Below are positions 1 to 11,117 of a stretch of DNA of 64,000 bases, in pieces. How positions within the stretch are numbered: the first letter of the stretch is position 1; each line of letters opens with the position of its first letter. Below the pieces are notes generated by a model. It was given only the letters and a program-made list of their open reading frames with translations. It was not told the origin of the DNA and made no database searches. The DNA comes from Prorocentrum cordatum. Lineage: Eukaryota; Sar; Dinophyceae; Prorocentrales; Prorocentraceae. The position numbers were made by a program, and so were the translations under genes. The DNA is taken from contig CAUYUJ010014593.1 of the NCBI GenBank assembly GCA_963575745.1, forward strand, positions 1,026,642 to 1,090,641, given 5' to 3'.

Positions 1-140
1 CGTTTGATGTGCTGGAGAGGGAACCTGAAAAGGCTCCCTGGCCAGTGGCGGGAGGGGAAACCTGAAAAGGCTTCCTTGCTCGTTTTATGTGCTGGAGAGT
101 GAACCTGAAAAGGCTCCCTGGCCAGGGTTCCCACCTCCGC
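1..140. repeat. Two copies of an ~80-bp tandem repeat
   Basis: The phrase TGTGCTGGAGAG followed by GAACCTGAAAAGGCTCCCTG occurs twice about 80 bases apart. The array is cut by the left edge of the window, so its full length is unknown. Confidence 0.7.
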
Positions 141-204
141 GCCCGAAAACAACACAATGTTTTTCACCGGGGCAGTTTCTGTGGAGATCTGGAATATCTG
201 GATT

Positions 205-650
205 ATCCTTTTGTGAGGCATTCCAATAGAATCCCGTTGTTGTGCTTTCCAAACGATTCCTGCTCTGAGGCTTTCCAATAGAATCTCTTTGGAAAGCACC
301 ACCAAGGGATTCTGTTGGAAAGCCTCACACAAGGAATCCTTTGGAAAGCATCACAAAGGAATTCTATGGGAAAGCCTCACAACAGGAATCCTTTGGAAAG
401 CACCACAAAGGGATTCTATTGGAAAGCCGCACAAAAAGAATCCTTTTGGAAAACACCACAAAGGAATTCTATTGAAAAGCCTCACAAAAGGAATCCTTTG
501 GAAAGCGCAACAAAGGGATTCGATTGGAAAGCCTCACAGCAGGAACCGTTTGGAAAGCAGCACAAAGGGATTTCATTGGAAAGCCTCACAAAAGGAATCA
601 TTAGGAAAGACCACAAAGGGATTCGATTGGAAAGCCTCGCAAAAGGATAT
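205..650. repeat. ~54-bp tandem repeat of paired half-units
   Basis: The motif GGAAAGC(A/C)(T/C)CACAAA alternates with GGAATC(C/T)TTT or GGGATTCTATT about every 27 bases, so each ~54-bp unit has two related halves. About eight units are visible. It stays open in several frames only because the unit length is a multiple of three, and no protein family is recognisable. Confidence 0.8.
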
Positions 651-1165
651 TCCAGATATTCCAGATCTTCACAGAAACTACCCTGGTGAAAAACGCTGTG
701 TTCTCCAGATTTTCGAGATATTCCAGATCCTCCCAGAGATTGCCCTGGTGAAAATGGTTGTGTCTTCCAGATGTTCCAAATATTCCAGATCCTCCCAGAG
801 ACTGCCAGGTGAGAAGCGCCGTGTTTTCCAGTTTTTCAGATATTCCAGATCCTCCCAGAGACTGCCCAAATGGAAAACGCTGTGTTTTCCAGATGTCCCA
901 AATATTCTAGATCCTTCCAGAGATTGCCCTTTGTGAAAAACGTTGTGTTTTCCAGATTTTCCAGATATTCCAGATCTTCCCAGAGACTGCCCAGGTGAAA
1001 AACGTTGTGTTTTCCAGATTGTCCAGATATTCCAGATCCTCCCAGAGACTGCACGAGTGAAAAACGTTGTGTTTTCCAGATTTTCCAGATATTCCAGATC
1101 CGCCCAGAGATTGCCCAAGTGAAAAACAGCTTGTTTTCCAGATATTCCAGATATTCCAGATCCTA
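645..1165. repeat. 62-bp tandem repeat
   Basis: Eight or so units share TTCCAGATCCTCCCAGAGACTG, spaced about 62 bases apart, then GTGAAAAACG(C/T)TGTGTTTTCCAG. The internal ATTCCAGATATTCCAG duplication suggests growth by slippage. Long frames on both strands here are repeat artefacts. Confidence 0.85.
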
Positions 1166-1325
1166 AAGCCTGGAAAACACAGCTTTTCTCAACAGTCAGT
1201 GTCTGGGAAAACATGGAAAACCTGGAACACCTAGAAAACACAGCGTTTCTCAATGGTCAGTGTCTGGGAAAACTTTGAAAATTTGGAAAACCTTGAAAGC
1301 ACAGCGGTTCTCAACGGTCAGAGTC
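1165..1325. repeat. ~65-bp repeat related to the preceding array
   Basis: Three degenerate units carry AGCG(T/G)TTCTCAA(T/C)GGTCAG and GTCTGGGAAAAC. It shares the GGAAAACCTGGAA vocabulary with the 62-bp array to its left and probably derives from it. Confidence 0.6.
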
Positions 1326-1334
1326 CCGAGAGAG

Positions 1335-1497
1335 CCCAGAGACAGAGAAAGGAGAGAGAGAGAGAGGGAGAGAGAAAGGAAAAGAAGCAATCGAGGATGA
1401 GGAGACGAAAAGGTATGATCTTGGAAGGGGGGCGACCATATATACATATATATATACATTTACATATACATACATATATAAATATATAGATTGTAGT
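1335..1497. repeat. GA-rich and TATACA microsatellites
   Basis: A GAGA tract (about 1,345-1,385) is followed by a TATACATA tract (about 1,437-1,490). These are simple-sequence repeats. Nothing is recognised in 1,497-1,845, which is GC-rich with a GAGGAG stretch near 1,680-1,720. Confidence 0.8.
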
Positions 1498-1844
1498 GGC
1501 CTCCGGCCAGCGCCGCCGATTCGGGGCGCTCCCGATGCGCGTGGGAATGAACGATGACGACGACAACGGACGACCAACCGTCGACGAGCGGGATCATTAC
1601 TACGACGATTGACGAACGATTGTGCGGGTGACGGTGATGGCGGTGGCGATGGCGACGCGGGCTTGGAATGAGGTGGAAGAGGAGGAGGAAGAGGATGAGG
1701 AAAAGGAGGAGGAAGAGATGTTTTTCCCTACCCAGGCTCTGCCTAGAAGGGTTCTTACTCTCTGAGCTTAAAGGGGCCGGGCAGTGGGGCTCGCCCCGGG
1801 CGGTTCCCCCAGGATCCGCCCCGCGGTTCCCCCAGCTGCGTCTC

Positions 1845-2395
1845 CTTAGCTTAGCGTTGCTTATCTCATCTTAGCTAATCCTAGCTTAACTTAGTCTAGC
1901 TTAGCTTAGCCTAGCCTAGCTTCGCTTAACTTAGCTCAGCTTAGTTTAGTTTAGTTTAGCTTAGCCTAGCCTAGCTTAGCTTAGCTTAGCTTAGCTTGGC
2001 TTAGCATAGCCTAGCTTAGCTTAGCATAGCTGAGCTTAGCCTAGCCTGGCTTAGCTTAGTTTAGCTTAGTTTAGCTTAGCTTAGCATAGCTTGGCTTACC
2101 GTAGCTTAGCGCAGCGCAACATTAACACAGCATAGCATAACATAGCATCGCCAAGTATAGTATAGCATAGCATAGCTCAGCATAGCATTGCATAACATAT
2201 CATATCATGGCATAGCATAGCACAGCACAGCACAGCATAGCATATCATAGTATTGTTTAGCATAGCACAGCGCAGTATAGCATAGCATAACACATCATAG
2301 CATAGCATATGTAGATGTAGGTGTATATGCAGGTGTAGATGCAGGTGTAGATGTTCATGTAGCTGTCGGTGTAGATGTGGATGTTGCTGTCCTAG
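1845..2395. repeat. Pentanucleotide TTAGC array passing into CATAG and GTAGAT arrays
   Basis: About 250 bases of imperfect TTAGC/CTTAG repeats (1,850-2,110) pass into CATAG-type repeats (2,115-2,305) and then a GTAGATG(C/T)AGGT hexamer-like block (2,305-2,390). The gradual change of unit suggests one array that has drifted along its length. It is not the telomeric TTTAGGG repeat. Confidence 0.85.
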
Positions 2396-2609
2396 ATGCT
2401 CCAACTCCTACGTAGGGTCGCACTGGGATAATTTTGACATGAACTGCGAGGTGACGAAAAAAGGCGGACACATGGCACCATCACCAGGCGAGCTCCCACA
2501 AATGGGGATGATCCCCAGCGTGGGCCCGCGCGTCCACCTACCTCCACGGCATAGGCTCTATCGACACGCCCTTGCGCGTCGGATGGATGCCTTTGCACAT
2601 CTGATTAAA

Positions 2610-3385
2610 AGACCAGGTCGCGACATCTTACCCAGGTCACCAGGAGACCTCGCCATCCTTGTGGGACTGCGATTTGCGAAACTGTTGCCACTTTCGAGGG
2701 CTGCCAGGAGGTGCAGCGGAGTGACGCCTTACCTAGGCCACCAGGAGACCTGGCCATCCCTGTGGAGCTGCGATCTGCGAAACTGTGGCCACGTTCAAGG
2801 GCTGCTGGTGGGTCCAACGGAGCGACGTCTTACCCAGACCACCAGGGGACCTCGCCATCCTTGTGGGGCTGCGATTTGCAAAACTGTTGCCACTTTCGAG
2901 GGTTGCTGGGGGGAGGGCCCAGGGGAGTGACGTCGTACCCATTCTGCCAGGAGACCTCGCCATCCTTGTGGGGCTGCGATCTGCGAAACTGTCGCCACTT
3001 TCGACGGCTGCCAGGAGGTGCAGCGGAGTGACGCCTTACCCAGACCACCAGGAGACCTCGCGATCCTTGTGGGGCTGCGATCTGCGAAACTGTCGCCACT
3101 TTCGAGGGTTGCTGGCGGGGGGCCCAGGGGAGCGACGTCTTACCCAGGCCACCATCCTTGTGGGGCTGTGATATGAGAAACTGTCGCCACTGTCGAGGTC
3201 TGCCGGGATGTGCAGCGGAGTGACGCGTTACCCAGACCACCAGGAAACCTCGCCATCCCTGTGGGGCTGCGATCTGCGAAACTGTCGCCACGTTCGAGGG
3301 CTGCTAGGGGCCCAGCGGAGTGACGTCTTACCCAGACCACCAGGAGACCTCGCCATCCTTGTGGGGTTGCGAACGTTCAAGGGCG
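2610..3385. repeat. ~100-bp satellite, about eight units
   Basis: The phrase CTGCGATCTGCGAAACTG recurs at roughly 2,667, 2,768, 2,868, 2,974, 3,075, 3,166 and 3,266. Each is followed by (T/C)GCCAC(T/G)TTCGAGGG and a variable GC-rich spacer, then ACCAGGAGACCTCGCCATCC. Frames are open on both strands, but none encodes a recognised domain. Confidence 0.9.
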
Positions 3386-4055
3386 GCTGTGGGGTCCTTC
3401 GGGGGCCGCCAGCTGACCTGGCGGCGCGCCTTCGAGCGTTTAGCTCCCGCGCTGAAAAGTGCAGGAAGGAAGCAGCGGAGCTGGCGGGCGAACTAGGTTT
3501 CGCTCGCTTCTTGCAGTTACTACAAGAAGGTTGCCTCATGTGTTCGAGCGCCGCATTGGCATGTTGCAGACAGCGCTGCATCTTTAGCGCACGACCGACA
3601 CATACAACACTCTTTGGTCTCCCGTCACTTTCGTCGTCGTCCTCCGCCCCTTTCCCTCTGCTGCTGCCGCGCTGACGGTTCAGCCCCCCGCGCGCCCTCC
3701 TCTTGCTTTTCGTTCCCATCTCCATGTCCTCCTCAAGCTTGGGCCGTCACTCTTCGTCCTTCTGCTGTTGCCCTGTGAATAGTGCCACGCGCGCGTACCC
3801 CATGTAGTTTGCACAACATATAACAGCGCCTGCACTGTCATTGTCCTGGCAAGTATGGGTCAATTCCTCTTGTCACTTGATGCACGTGGGTTGGGCACGC
3901 CACAGGATAATTTCTGATTCATATCGGTTCCGATTGATTCATACTGCTTGCACGTGATCCCGATTGACCCCTGTTGATCTCGAGTGATTCTTCTAGGTTG
4001 CTACGTGCTCATATTGACTCATGCTATTGAATCGCTTCGCTCAGTCCGCCAGCCC
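3386..4055. other. No recognised gene
   Basis: A GC-rich stretch runs out of the satellite to about 3,760. A lower-GC stretch with scattered TTGATTC/GATTGA words follows at 3,900-4,025. A short segment near 4,020-4,055 (TCGCTTCGCTCAGTCCGCC) resembles one at about 41,188-41,215. Confidence 0.4.
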
Positions 4056-4175
4056 TGGAGCCCTCTTTAGGGCCTCTTGGGGGCCTCTTGGGAGCCTCTT
4101 GGGGTTCCTTGGCGGCGTCTTGTAAACCCCTGCAGCCTTTTGGGGGGCTTTCGGGGACCTCTTGGGTCAGGAGGG
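4056..4175 (+). repeat. CTTGGGGCC-type minisatellite, copy 1
   Basis: Runs of GGGCCTCTTGGGGG(C)CTCTTGGGAGCCTCTTGGGG form a G-rich minisatellite that recurs at 27.23, 41.53, 42.93, 44.31, 45.24 and (reverse strand) 63.55 kb. Here it directly precedes the X repeat at 4,240-4,400, the same order as at 41.5-42.25 kb. Confidence 0.75.
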
Positions 4176-4239
4176 GGGGTAGTCGATTGCGCCCCTCCCC
4201 TCGGAGGCCACGATCCTCGTGAGGGGTGTCGAAAAATTG

Positions 4240-4402
4240 CCCGGCCTGGCATTTCTGATCCGAGTGTCCCAGGGGTGTCCCCGGGGTGTCCCGGGGTACT
4301 TTTCGTCAGGGGACCCCGAAGGGCGGCCCCGCGCGCGCGAACTAGAATATTGTTAACCAGTTACCGGAGATCTTTGCACGCCCTTGGCCCGTTGGGCCGG
4401 CG
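4240..4402 (+). repeat. Dispersed repeat X, copy 1
   Basis: It matches 42,105-42,240 over about 110 bases with roughly 85-90% identity by eye. Shared words are GGGGACCCC, CCCGCGCGCGCGAACTAGAA, TTACCGGAGATCTT and GGCCCGTTGGGCCGGCGAATT. It is non-coding as far as can be seen. Confidence 0.8.
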
Positions 4403-4424
4403 AATTCCCCATTGATTGCTTATA

Positions 4425-4560
4425 TATATATATAGAGAGAGAGGGAGAAAGAGAGAGAGAGAGGGGGAAAGAGAAAGAGGGGGAAAGAGAGGGAGAGGGA
4501 TAGAGACAGAGAGAGAGAGAGAGAGAAAAAAAAAAGAAAAAAAAAAAACATAACAACAAA
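4425..4560. repeat. GA-rich/poly-A simple repeat
   Basis: A short TATATA tract, then GAGAGAGGGAAAGAGAG, ends in an A-rich run (AAAAAAAAGAAAAAAAAAAC) at about 4,528-4,549. Confidence 0.9.
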
Positions 4561-4574
4561 CAATACGGCAAATA

Positions 4575-5490
4575 ACCCAGCCATATGCAATTGTGCGTAC
4601 CGTAGATGTAGATACTGCTTTCGGCGGAGTTCCCTATGTGCAGCGAAAAATTGTACCAGTTGGGGGAGACGCATTCGAATTTTGCCATTGGGGCCTTCGG
4701 TGGAGTTACTTGTGCGGCCACGCAACGCTGTGTTGGGTGGGTTGGATGGGGGGGATGCACGTGGACACCGCCACTGTGGCCTTAGGTGCAGCACCATATG
4801 GGGCCACGAAGCGTTGTGTTGGCTGGACGGGGGAGACGCATGTGAACACCGCCACTGGGGCTTTAGGTGGAGCCCCACAAGGGCCACGAAACGCTGCGCT
4901 GGGAAAGGGAGACGCGCGTGGACACCGCCATTGGGGCCTCAAGTGAAGTTCCTTGTAGCGCCACGAAACACTGCGCTGGGTGGGAAGGGCGCATGTGGAC
5001 ATCGCCACTCGGGCCTCAGGTGGAGTTCCCTATGGGGCCACGAAGCGCTGTTCTGGGTGGGGGGGGCGCGTGTGGACACCGCCACTGGAGCCGTAGGAAA
5101 ACCTCCCGATGGGGCCACGAAAACCTGTGTTGGGTGGGGGGACGCATGCGGACACCGCCGCTGGGGCCTGAGATGGAGCTCCATATGGGGTCACGAAACG
5201 CGGTGCTGGGCGGGGGGCGCGCGTGTGGACACCGCCACTGGGGCCTTAGGAAAAGCTCCCGATGGGGCCACGAAACGTTGTGGTGGGTGGGGGGGACGCA
5301 TGTGGACACCGCCGCTGGGGCGTTAGGTGGAGATCCCTACGGGCCCACGAAAAGCCGCGCTGGGTGCGTGGGGACGCAACTGGACACCGCCAGTGGCGCC
5401 TTAGGTGCAGCACCCTATGGGGCCACGAAGCGCTGTGTTGGGTCGGGGGGACGCATGCGGGGACGAATGTTGACACCCCCACTGGGCTTG
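4575..5490 (+). repeat. 77-bp satellite (family S), about 11 units
   Basis: Units share GTGGACACCGCCACTGGGGC, TAGGTGGAG(C/T)TCCCTATG and GGGGCCACGAAACGCTGTG, spaced 76-81 bases. It opens with a leader (CCATATGCAATTGTGCGTACC...) that also opens the 99-bp array at 6,045. It translates as runs of Trp/Gly/His words in all frames, which are artefacts. Confidence 0.9.
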
Positions 5491-5494
5491 TAAG

Positions 5495-6030
5495 CTGTGG
5501 TCAGGCTCGCGTGGCACGAGCTCAGATTGAAGCGATCGCCAGCTGCGGTCGCCTCGATCGCTGGCGGCAGGCGCAAGCCCCGAAACCGGGCCCCCGAGCG
5601 GCAAAGGAGCGAGCGAGCCAAATGGCCAACCCTCCGCCGCCCGAGCCGTACCCGGTTTCATCACCACCACCTTCGGAGGCGGCAGCTGTTCAAACGCGCG
5701 GCGCTGCTCCCAGCACCAGCCATTCCTGCCCCACGCGCCCCCATACTCAAGGGGCCTCCGGCAGCGACTTTTCAGTGCTGTCGGTGCTGGAGCCCCTCGT
5801 GCAAGCATGGTTTTGCTCCCGGCCCCTTGCCACTCCTGCCCTACGCGCCCCCTTGTTCTCCAGGGGTTCCACGCAGTGCGCGGCGCCCGACACCGAGACG
5901 GTGCGGGCAGGCGGCTGGAGCCCATCGCGCAAAGAACAGGAAAGAAGCACATTGAGTGGTTCTGGAATCAGTTGCAATCAAAAGAGAACAGTGATGCGCA
6001 ACAGCCACAACGACGCGAAACTTGTTCCGA
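5495..6030. other. Spacer between related satellites, no recognised gene
   Basis: GC-rich sequence with several frames open on both strands and no domain I recognise. Two ~105-bp segments ending near 5,830 share CCTGCCC(T/C)ACGCGCCCCC and read as a local duplication. The end (about 5,955-6,030) resembles the 180-bp repeat at 7.05-7.48 kb (CAACAGCCACAACGACGCGA). Confidence 0.4.
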
Positions 6031-6935
6031 CGAAAGGCCCAACCATATGAAGTTGTGGGTACCGCAATTGTGAATATCTTATTCGGTGAAGCTCCCTACG
6101 GGGCCACGGAGCGCTGCACTGGGTGGGTGAAAATACAAAATCATGCGTGTGGGCCGCACGCGGGCGGTCCCATTGTGGGCTTCCTTCGGTGGAGCTCCCC
6201 ATGGGGCCGCGAAGCGTTGTAAATGGTGGGCGGAAATGCCAAACTGGGTGTGGGGGACGCATGCGGGCGGCCCGACTGGGGGTTTCGGTGGGGCTCCCTA
6301 TGGGGCCACGAAACGCTGCATTGGGTTTGTGAAAATGCCAAATTTGGTGTGGGGGATACATGCGGGCGGTCCCAATGGAGGCTTCGGTGGAGCTCCCGAT
6401 GGGGCCACGGAGCGCTGCACTTGGTGGGTGACAGTGCCAAATTGGGTGTGGGGGACGCACGCGGACGATCCCATTGGGGGCTTCGGCGGGGCTCCCTATG
6501 GGGCCACGAAGCGTTGTAAAGGGTATGTGAAAATGCAAAACTGAGTTTGGGGGACACATGCGGGCGGTCCCACTGGGGACTTCGGTGGAGCTCCCTAAGG
6601 GGGCCACGGAACGTTGTACTGGGTGGGTGAAAATGCCAAATTGGATGTGGGGACGCATGTGGGCGGTCCCATTGGGGGTTTCGGTAGAGCTCCCTGTGAG
6701 GCCACGAAACTTTGTACTGGGTGAGTGAAAATGCCAAACTGGGTGTGGGGGACGCATGCGGGCGGTCCCACTGGGGGCTTCGGTGGAGCTCCCTATGTGG
6801 CCACGAAACGCTGTACTGGGTGGGTGAAAATGCCAAATTAGGTGTGGGGGACGCGTGCGGGCGGCCCCACTGGGGGCTTCGGTGGAGCTCCCTGTGGGGC
6901 CACGAAACGTTGTGCTGGGTGGGTGAAACGCATGG
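6031..6935 (+). repeat. 99-bp satellite (family S variant), about nine units
   Basis: The core GGTGGAGCTCCCTATGGGGCC and CACGAAACGCTGTACTGGGTG recurs every 97-100 bases with an insert (GGTGAAAATGCCAAATTGG) absent from the 77-bp array. The shared leader and core show the two arrays are sister expansions of one ancestral unit. Confidence 0.9.
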
Positions 6936-7039
6936 AGGAAGGAGGAGGGAGGGGAGGAGGACGAGAAGAGGAAAGGAACGCGGGACCGTCTCTTCAAAAC
7001 GAGGACACAACACCACAGGATGGTTGGGAATAAAAGAGC

Positions 7040-7480
7040 AGACTGCCCTACGACAATCAAGAATTGCAATTCGACACGCGAGGACGTGATGAGAAGTGAA
7101 CTGACCGCAAAGCATGGCTGTCAAAGATCGCGCCGAGAAAGACATGCGTGGCTCATGGTACCACTTGCAATTCAGAGAACCCAGTGATGTTCTACAGCCA
7201 CAATGACGCGACGCGAAGCCAGCTGACTGCCCCACAACAGGCAAGAGCTACAAGTCGGGACGCGTGGACGTACTAAGAAGAGAATTGACCAGCGCCATCA
7301 AAGATCACGCCGTGGGAGGCAAAGTGTGGCTCCTGGACCAGCTGCGATCAAAAGGAGACCAGCGATGTCCAACAACCACAATCAAAGCGCATGGAAGCCA
7401 GCAGACTGCCCACATAACCAAGAGCTGCAATTCGAGACACTTGAACGTGACGAGAAGTGAACTGGCAGCACCGAGAAAGC
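7040..7480 (+). repeat. ~180-bp tandem repeat, about 2.5 units
   Basis: Starts near 7,063, 7,245 and 7,422 share GAGCT(A/G)CAA(T/G)TC(G)(G/A)GAC, GACG(A/T)(G/A)(A/C)(T/G)... and AAGAGAA(T/C)TGAC/GAAGTGAACTG. The second half carries CAGCCACAATGACGCGACG. A single diverged unit lies before the 99-bp satellite at about 5,930-6,050. Confidence 0.65.
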
Positions 7481-7499
7481 CCAGACAGCCCAATCTATA

Positions 7500-9103
7500 T
7501 CACGTGCGAAGGAAAGCCGAAGCGGCGGCGAGACCCTCGAAGTGCGCCAGCGGCAGCTCAGGAATGCCGAAGGGAAAGCCCTTAAGAATCGACCGCTTCA
7601 GCCGGTCCTCCTTGCTTTGCCTTCCAAAGTCTCCAGCAGACGACGCCGGCGCCAGTCCCTGCTGGGCTGGCAGGCCGGGGCGAGCTGCCGAGCCAGCTCG
7701 CAGCGCAGCCTGGGCGCGGGAGAGGCCGTCGAGGGCCGCCGAGCGAGCGCTGCGCTCACCGAGGACCAAGGGCACGGCGTTGGTCGCCTTCATGTGCTAC
7801 TGGAGCACGCGCAACCGCCTGGGGCCACCGCCGTCGTTGACCTGCTGGGAGGCGCTGGAGAGGATGTCGCAGACGGGCGTCGCATACCCGAGCTCCAAGG
7901 CATGCGAGGCCGAGGCTGAACAGGACAGGGGGCTCCAAGGTGCTTCTGCAGAGGGGTCTACAGGAGGCTCGTCGGGCAATCGCCCTCTGCCCTGGACATC
8001 AGGCGGGCCGGCCTGTTAAGAAATGGTGAGCGGATTCTCCAGCCGATCGACCGAACACGCGGCTGCCTTCTCCTGCTTCTCGCGATCGCCCGAGTCGCAA
8101 ACCAGGCGGCGCTTGCGTGCTCCACGGAGTCGACGATGCCCTCCTGTTCCTTCGGCTTGCTCTTGAACTCGTATATGGCGTGCTGCATCGCCAAGCCGCC
8201 CTCAGCTCGTTCGAAGTCCTCCTGCCACCAGCGGGGCCCCGAAGCTAGCGGAGCTGGCTTTGCAACGGGCGCCTTGTGCGCCCGCTCCGCCAGGGCGAAC
8301 CTGGCCCCCGTGGGCAACAGAGTCGCGCGCCGCCGCCTTGCTACTGCCGAGGCGCCAGGAGCCGCCTCGGTTGCCGCGCGAACCGAGGGCTGCCGGCGGC
8401 GCAGCTGAGGCGGGGCGAGGACGGCCCGTCTCGCGCTGCGGCAGCGGCCAGGCGCCCGGACCGACCGCTGCAGCCGGTCGAGGGAGGCCTGCCGCATCAA
8501 CGCGACGCCCGCATTCGCCGCGCAGTGGGGCCCCGCGTTGCGCCGTGGAGGCGGCGGGCCGCAGTCCTCCTCGTGCGCCCGCCTCCGCCTGCCTCACTCC
8601 GCCCCGCGCGTCCGCGGGAACGGCAGCTTCTGCCCTCTCACCTGCAGCCGCCCCCACGTCCAGCACGCCGACGGAGGGCGTGCCCGGGGAAGCGTCCTTG
8701 GCGGAGCGATCAGCTGCTTTCAGCTCCGCATCGCCGCGGTGCTCCTCCCCAGCTCCTCCGCCGCGGACCGCGGAAAGAGGGGGTCGGGGGCGGGGGGCCG
8801 CACGCGCCGCGGGCCTGCGAGCGCTTCCAAGAGCGCAGGAACTGCCATCGCCAGCCGCGCCGCGATCTCACCGAGGGGCCGCGCGTCGGGCCGAGGGTCC
8901 AGGCCCCGGTCGCGCGACAGCTGCAGAGCCTGAGCCGCCGCCGCACGGTTGGCCCCCATCGCCGCGAGCTCGCTCTCGAGGACAGCGACCCGCGCCAGGG
9001 CGGCCTCCAGCCCGCCGCGCGAGCCCGATGCGCTGGCCAGAGGGGCGCCGAGGGCCTGCCAGCCCGCTGGTAGCCAGCCCTCGTACATAGCTAATTGTAG
9101 CAT
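7500..9103 (-). pseudogene. Decayed Ala/Arg-rich coding-like block downstream of the LINE
   Basis: On the minus strand three stretches read like protein: 9,103-8,720 (an Ala/Leu-rich, coiled-coil-like segment with LARVAVLESELAAMG), 8,500-7,958 (with QEDFERAEGGLAMQHAIYEF), and 7,979-7,500, which continues in the same frame across a TAG at 7,797-7,799. The pieces lie in different frames. I do not recognise a family. It follows the LINE tail on the same strand, so it may be a 3' extension of that element, ORF1 of another element, or the remains of an unrelated gene. No intact reading frame exists. Confidence 0.35.
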
Positions 9104-9272
9104 ACGAATGGCACTTCAGACAAGCTGCAATGAAGGAACCATCCGACACCGAAAAAGAAACCGCTTGATGCCCCAGAGCCCTCAGGGAAGGCCCGTCGAG
9201 CTTGGAGACACCGGGGCAAAGCCCACGAGGCGGGGCCTGGGGACCATTCTGTGAGCGCAAACATTGTTGGCA
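9104..9272 (-). pseudogene. LINE C-terminal Cys/His tail
   Basis: After RNase H the minus strand reads CQQC near 9,265 and then GHQAVSFSV followed by ACLKCHSYA (about 9,105-9,175). A Cys/His-rich tail after RNase H is common in dinoflagellate LINEs. The frame differs from the RNase H piece. Confidence 0.5.
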
Positions 9273-10136
9273 TCACCAGAACCCAGGACGATTCCCAATG
9301 AGCTCCCAAGCCCACGCATGACCTGGCCCCTTAGGGGCTAGCACTTTGGGGGGAGGGACCCATGGGCACAACGACAAATCAATTCTCGACCACAGAGGCA
9401 GAATCTCGGCAGCGAGCGCACAGACAGCCTGCGAGACACGGACTCGAAAATCCAGCTGCTGAGTTTCTGCCTCCGACGGCCGCGGATGCAAGGATGCACA
9501 GATTTTTGCAGTCTTGTCGGCTTCGTCGTTGCCTGTTCTCAGCCAGCGTTCACGCTCTGAGATGCCCGCCTCCAGCGGGTATTCGCGGGCCTTAACCTCC
9601 GATTCACCATCCACCCACCCCCCGCCCAACCGATGCAACATCATAAGACCAGCGAAGGGCTTCTTATAACTGAGCTGCACTTCGCTGGCCTTGCTGCAGA
9701 GGGAGACAACATTCTCACAATCCGAATAGATGGTGGAGGGGGGCTTCGACCTCGAGCCCCGCACTCGCAATGCCTGCAAACTCAGCACGCTGCGACGTCT
9801 GGATAAAAGGGGCGTGCGCGGGCCCAGCCAGCACTCCGAGCCTGCGCCCCTCGTCTGAGAGCAAAGCCAATCCGTAACCCGCTCTGGAGAGTTCGCTGAT
9901 CACATGCCTGCGGCAACTACCGTCGACAAAAATGTTGCCCGAAAAACCAGCACCTTCAGGGGGGGGGGGGGCTCGTCCCAAACCAACCTGGCCTGGAATT
10001 CGCTGTCCTCATGCGAAGACCTAGGGAAAGAACCCCCAGGATGATGAAAAACAGCACGAATAAACAGAGCCTCCTGGACGGCGGGGTCGGACATATCCGC
10101 GTCAGCGGCAGCATTTAACATGTCAGACGTCACCAA
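9273..10136 (-). pseudogene. LINE ORF2, RNase H domain, frameshifted twice
   Basis: NIFVDGSCRR (about 9,895-9,930) carries the first catalytic Asp. QRAEFAGIA (about 9,775-9,805) carries the Glu. TIYSDCENVV (about 9,710-9,740) carries the second Asp, and GNDEADKTAK (about 9,500-9,530) the terminal Asp. The first two motifs are one frame and the last two another. The switch in lies at a poly-G run (9,960-9,971) and the switch out near 9,770. The homopolymer shift could be a sequencing error. All four catalytic acidic residues are present. Confidence 0.8.
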
Positions 10137-11000
10137 CTCTTCACGGGATGAGGCGACACTCGGACAGGCCCACAGACGGTGTTGGACAGTGTCCCCATGT
10201 TGGCCACAGGGCGCACATACATTGGAGTCTTTGTAGTCTGCCTCCTCGGCTCTGTCGTACGTCTAGAGAGCCTCGCAGACCAGACTGCGGATTGACCCTT
10301 TTTCTTTGTCGGTGTACTTCGAGGCCCTTAAGCGGTTGCGAACCACGTCGTAGCACAGCCTCGGCTCAGGCATACCAGCTTTGCGGACAACTTCGCGCAC
10401 GAGGCTCTTAAGCGGGGCAGCGCGCAGCATCTTCTTAAGCATCGCAGGCGGAACGACCGTGAGCTGCAGCCATTCCCCAAAGTCGTTGACGCAAGTGAAG
10501 GGACCCATCATGCTCCAGTTGATCCTCTTCAGGGAAAGCCGCAGCGCAGAGATCGCACCTGAGACCTTTCGCCAAGACGGCTCAGGGCGGCCAAGCACCA
10601 CCTCCCAGCCCTCGCGAAGCTGGGCCCAACTGAGAGAATATGGGTGTGAGCGAGTCTGTGTTGCCCAAACCTCCTTGGCGTAACGCAGGATGGGAGCCGT
10701 CGCGCCAAGCCGCGCAGGATCATCATGCACAATCATCGTAGCCGTCAAAGAACGCTCCCCAGCCCCAGGGCGCAACACCTTACCAGCTTCACGTCTGATC
10801 TTCAGAAGTTCGAAATCGGACACCCCGTTAATTTCTGAACCATGCAGAATCCCAGGGAGGCCCCAGAGATCCAGACACGTTGAGTACATTTCTCAAGGCT
10901 ACACCGCATACGAGTGAGCTTCTTGGTACAGTTCTTCAGGTAGTCAATCTTAACTCTGAACTTGGCCCCTCGCCTAGCAGCACGCCGAGGTCTACCTCCA
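10137..11000 (-). pseudogene. LINE ORF2, thumb/linker with CCHC motif and in-frame TAG
   Basis: An open stretch (10,889-10,266) reads as the helical region after RT (for example WRKVSGAISALRLSLKRINW). A TAG at 10,263-10,265 interrupts it. The same frame continues with CAPCGQHGDTVQHRLWACP (about 10,175-10,230). That is C-x2-C-x7-H-x4-C, the zinc motif usual between RT and RNase H in these LINEs. Frame integrity across the stop shows the stop is a point mutation rather than an indel. Confidence 0.75.
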
Positions 11001-11117
11001 GCGTCGTCGACCCCAAGGTTCACCGCGCTGTCGGTAATGGGGCCCGCCAGGGGGCCGAGGTACTTACGCATGGCAACGACAACCTCCGTGCTGGAGCGCA
11101 CGAGAGCCGCCTTTCCA

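Noticed and set aside
1845-2305. Telomere-like array
   Set aside because: The unit is TTAGC/CATAG, not TTTAGGG, and it sits inside other satellites.
5978-7244. Two overlapping minus-strand frames of about 365 codons
   Set aside because: Antisense readings of the 99-bp satellite, openness being caused by the unit length of 99 (a multiple of three).
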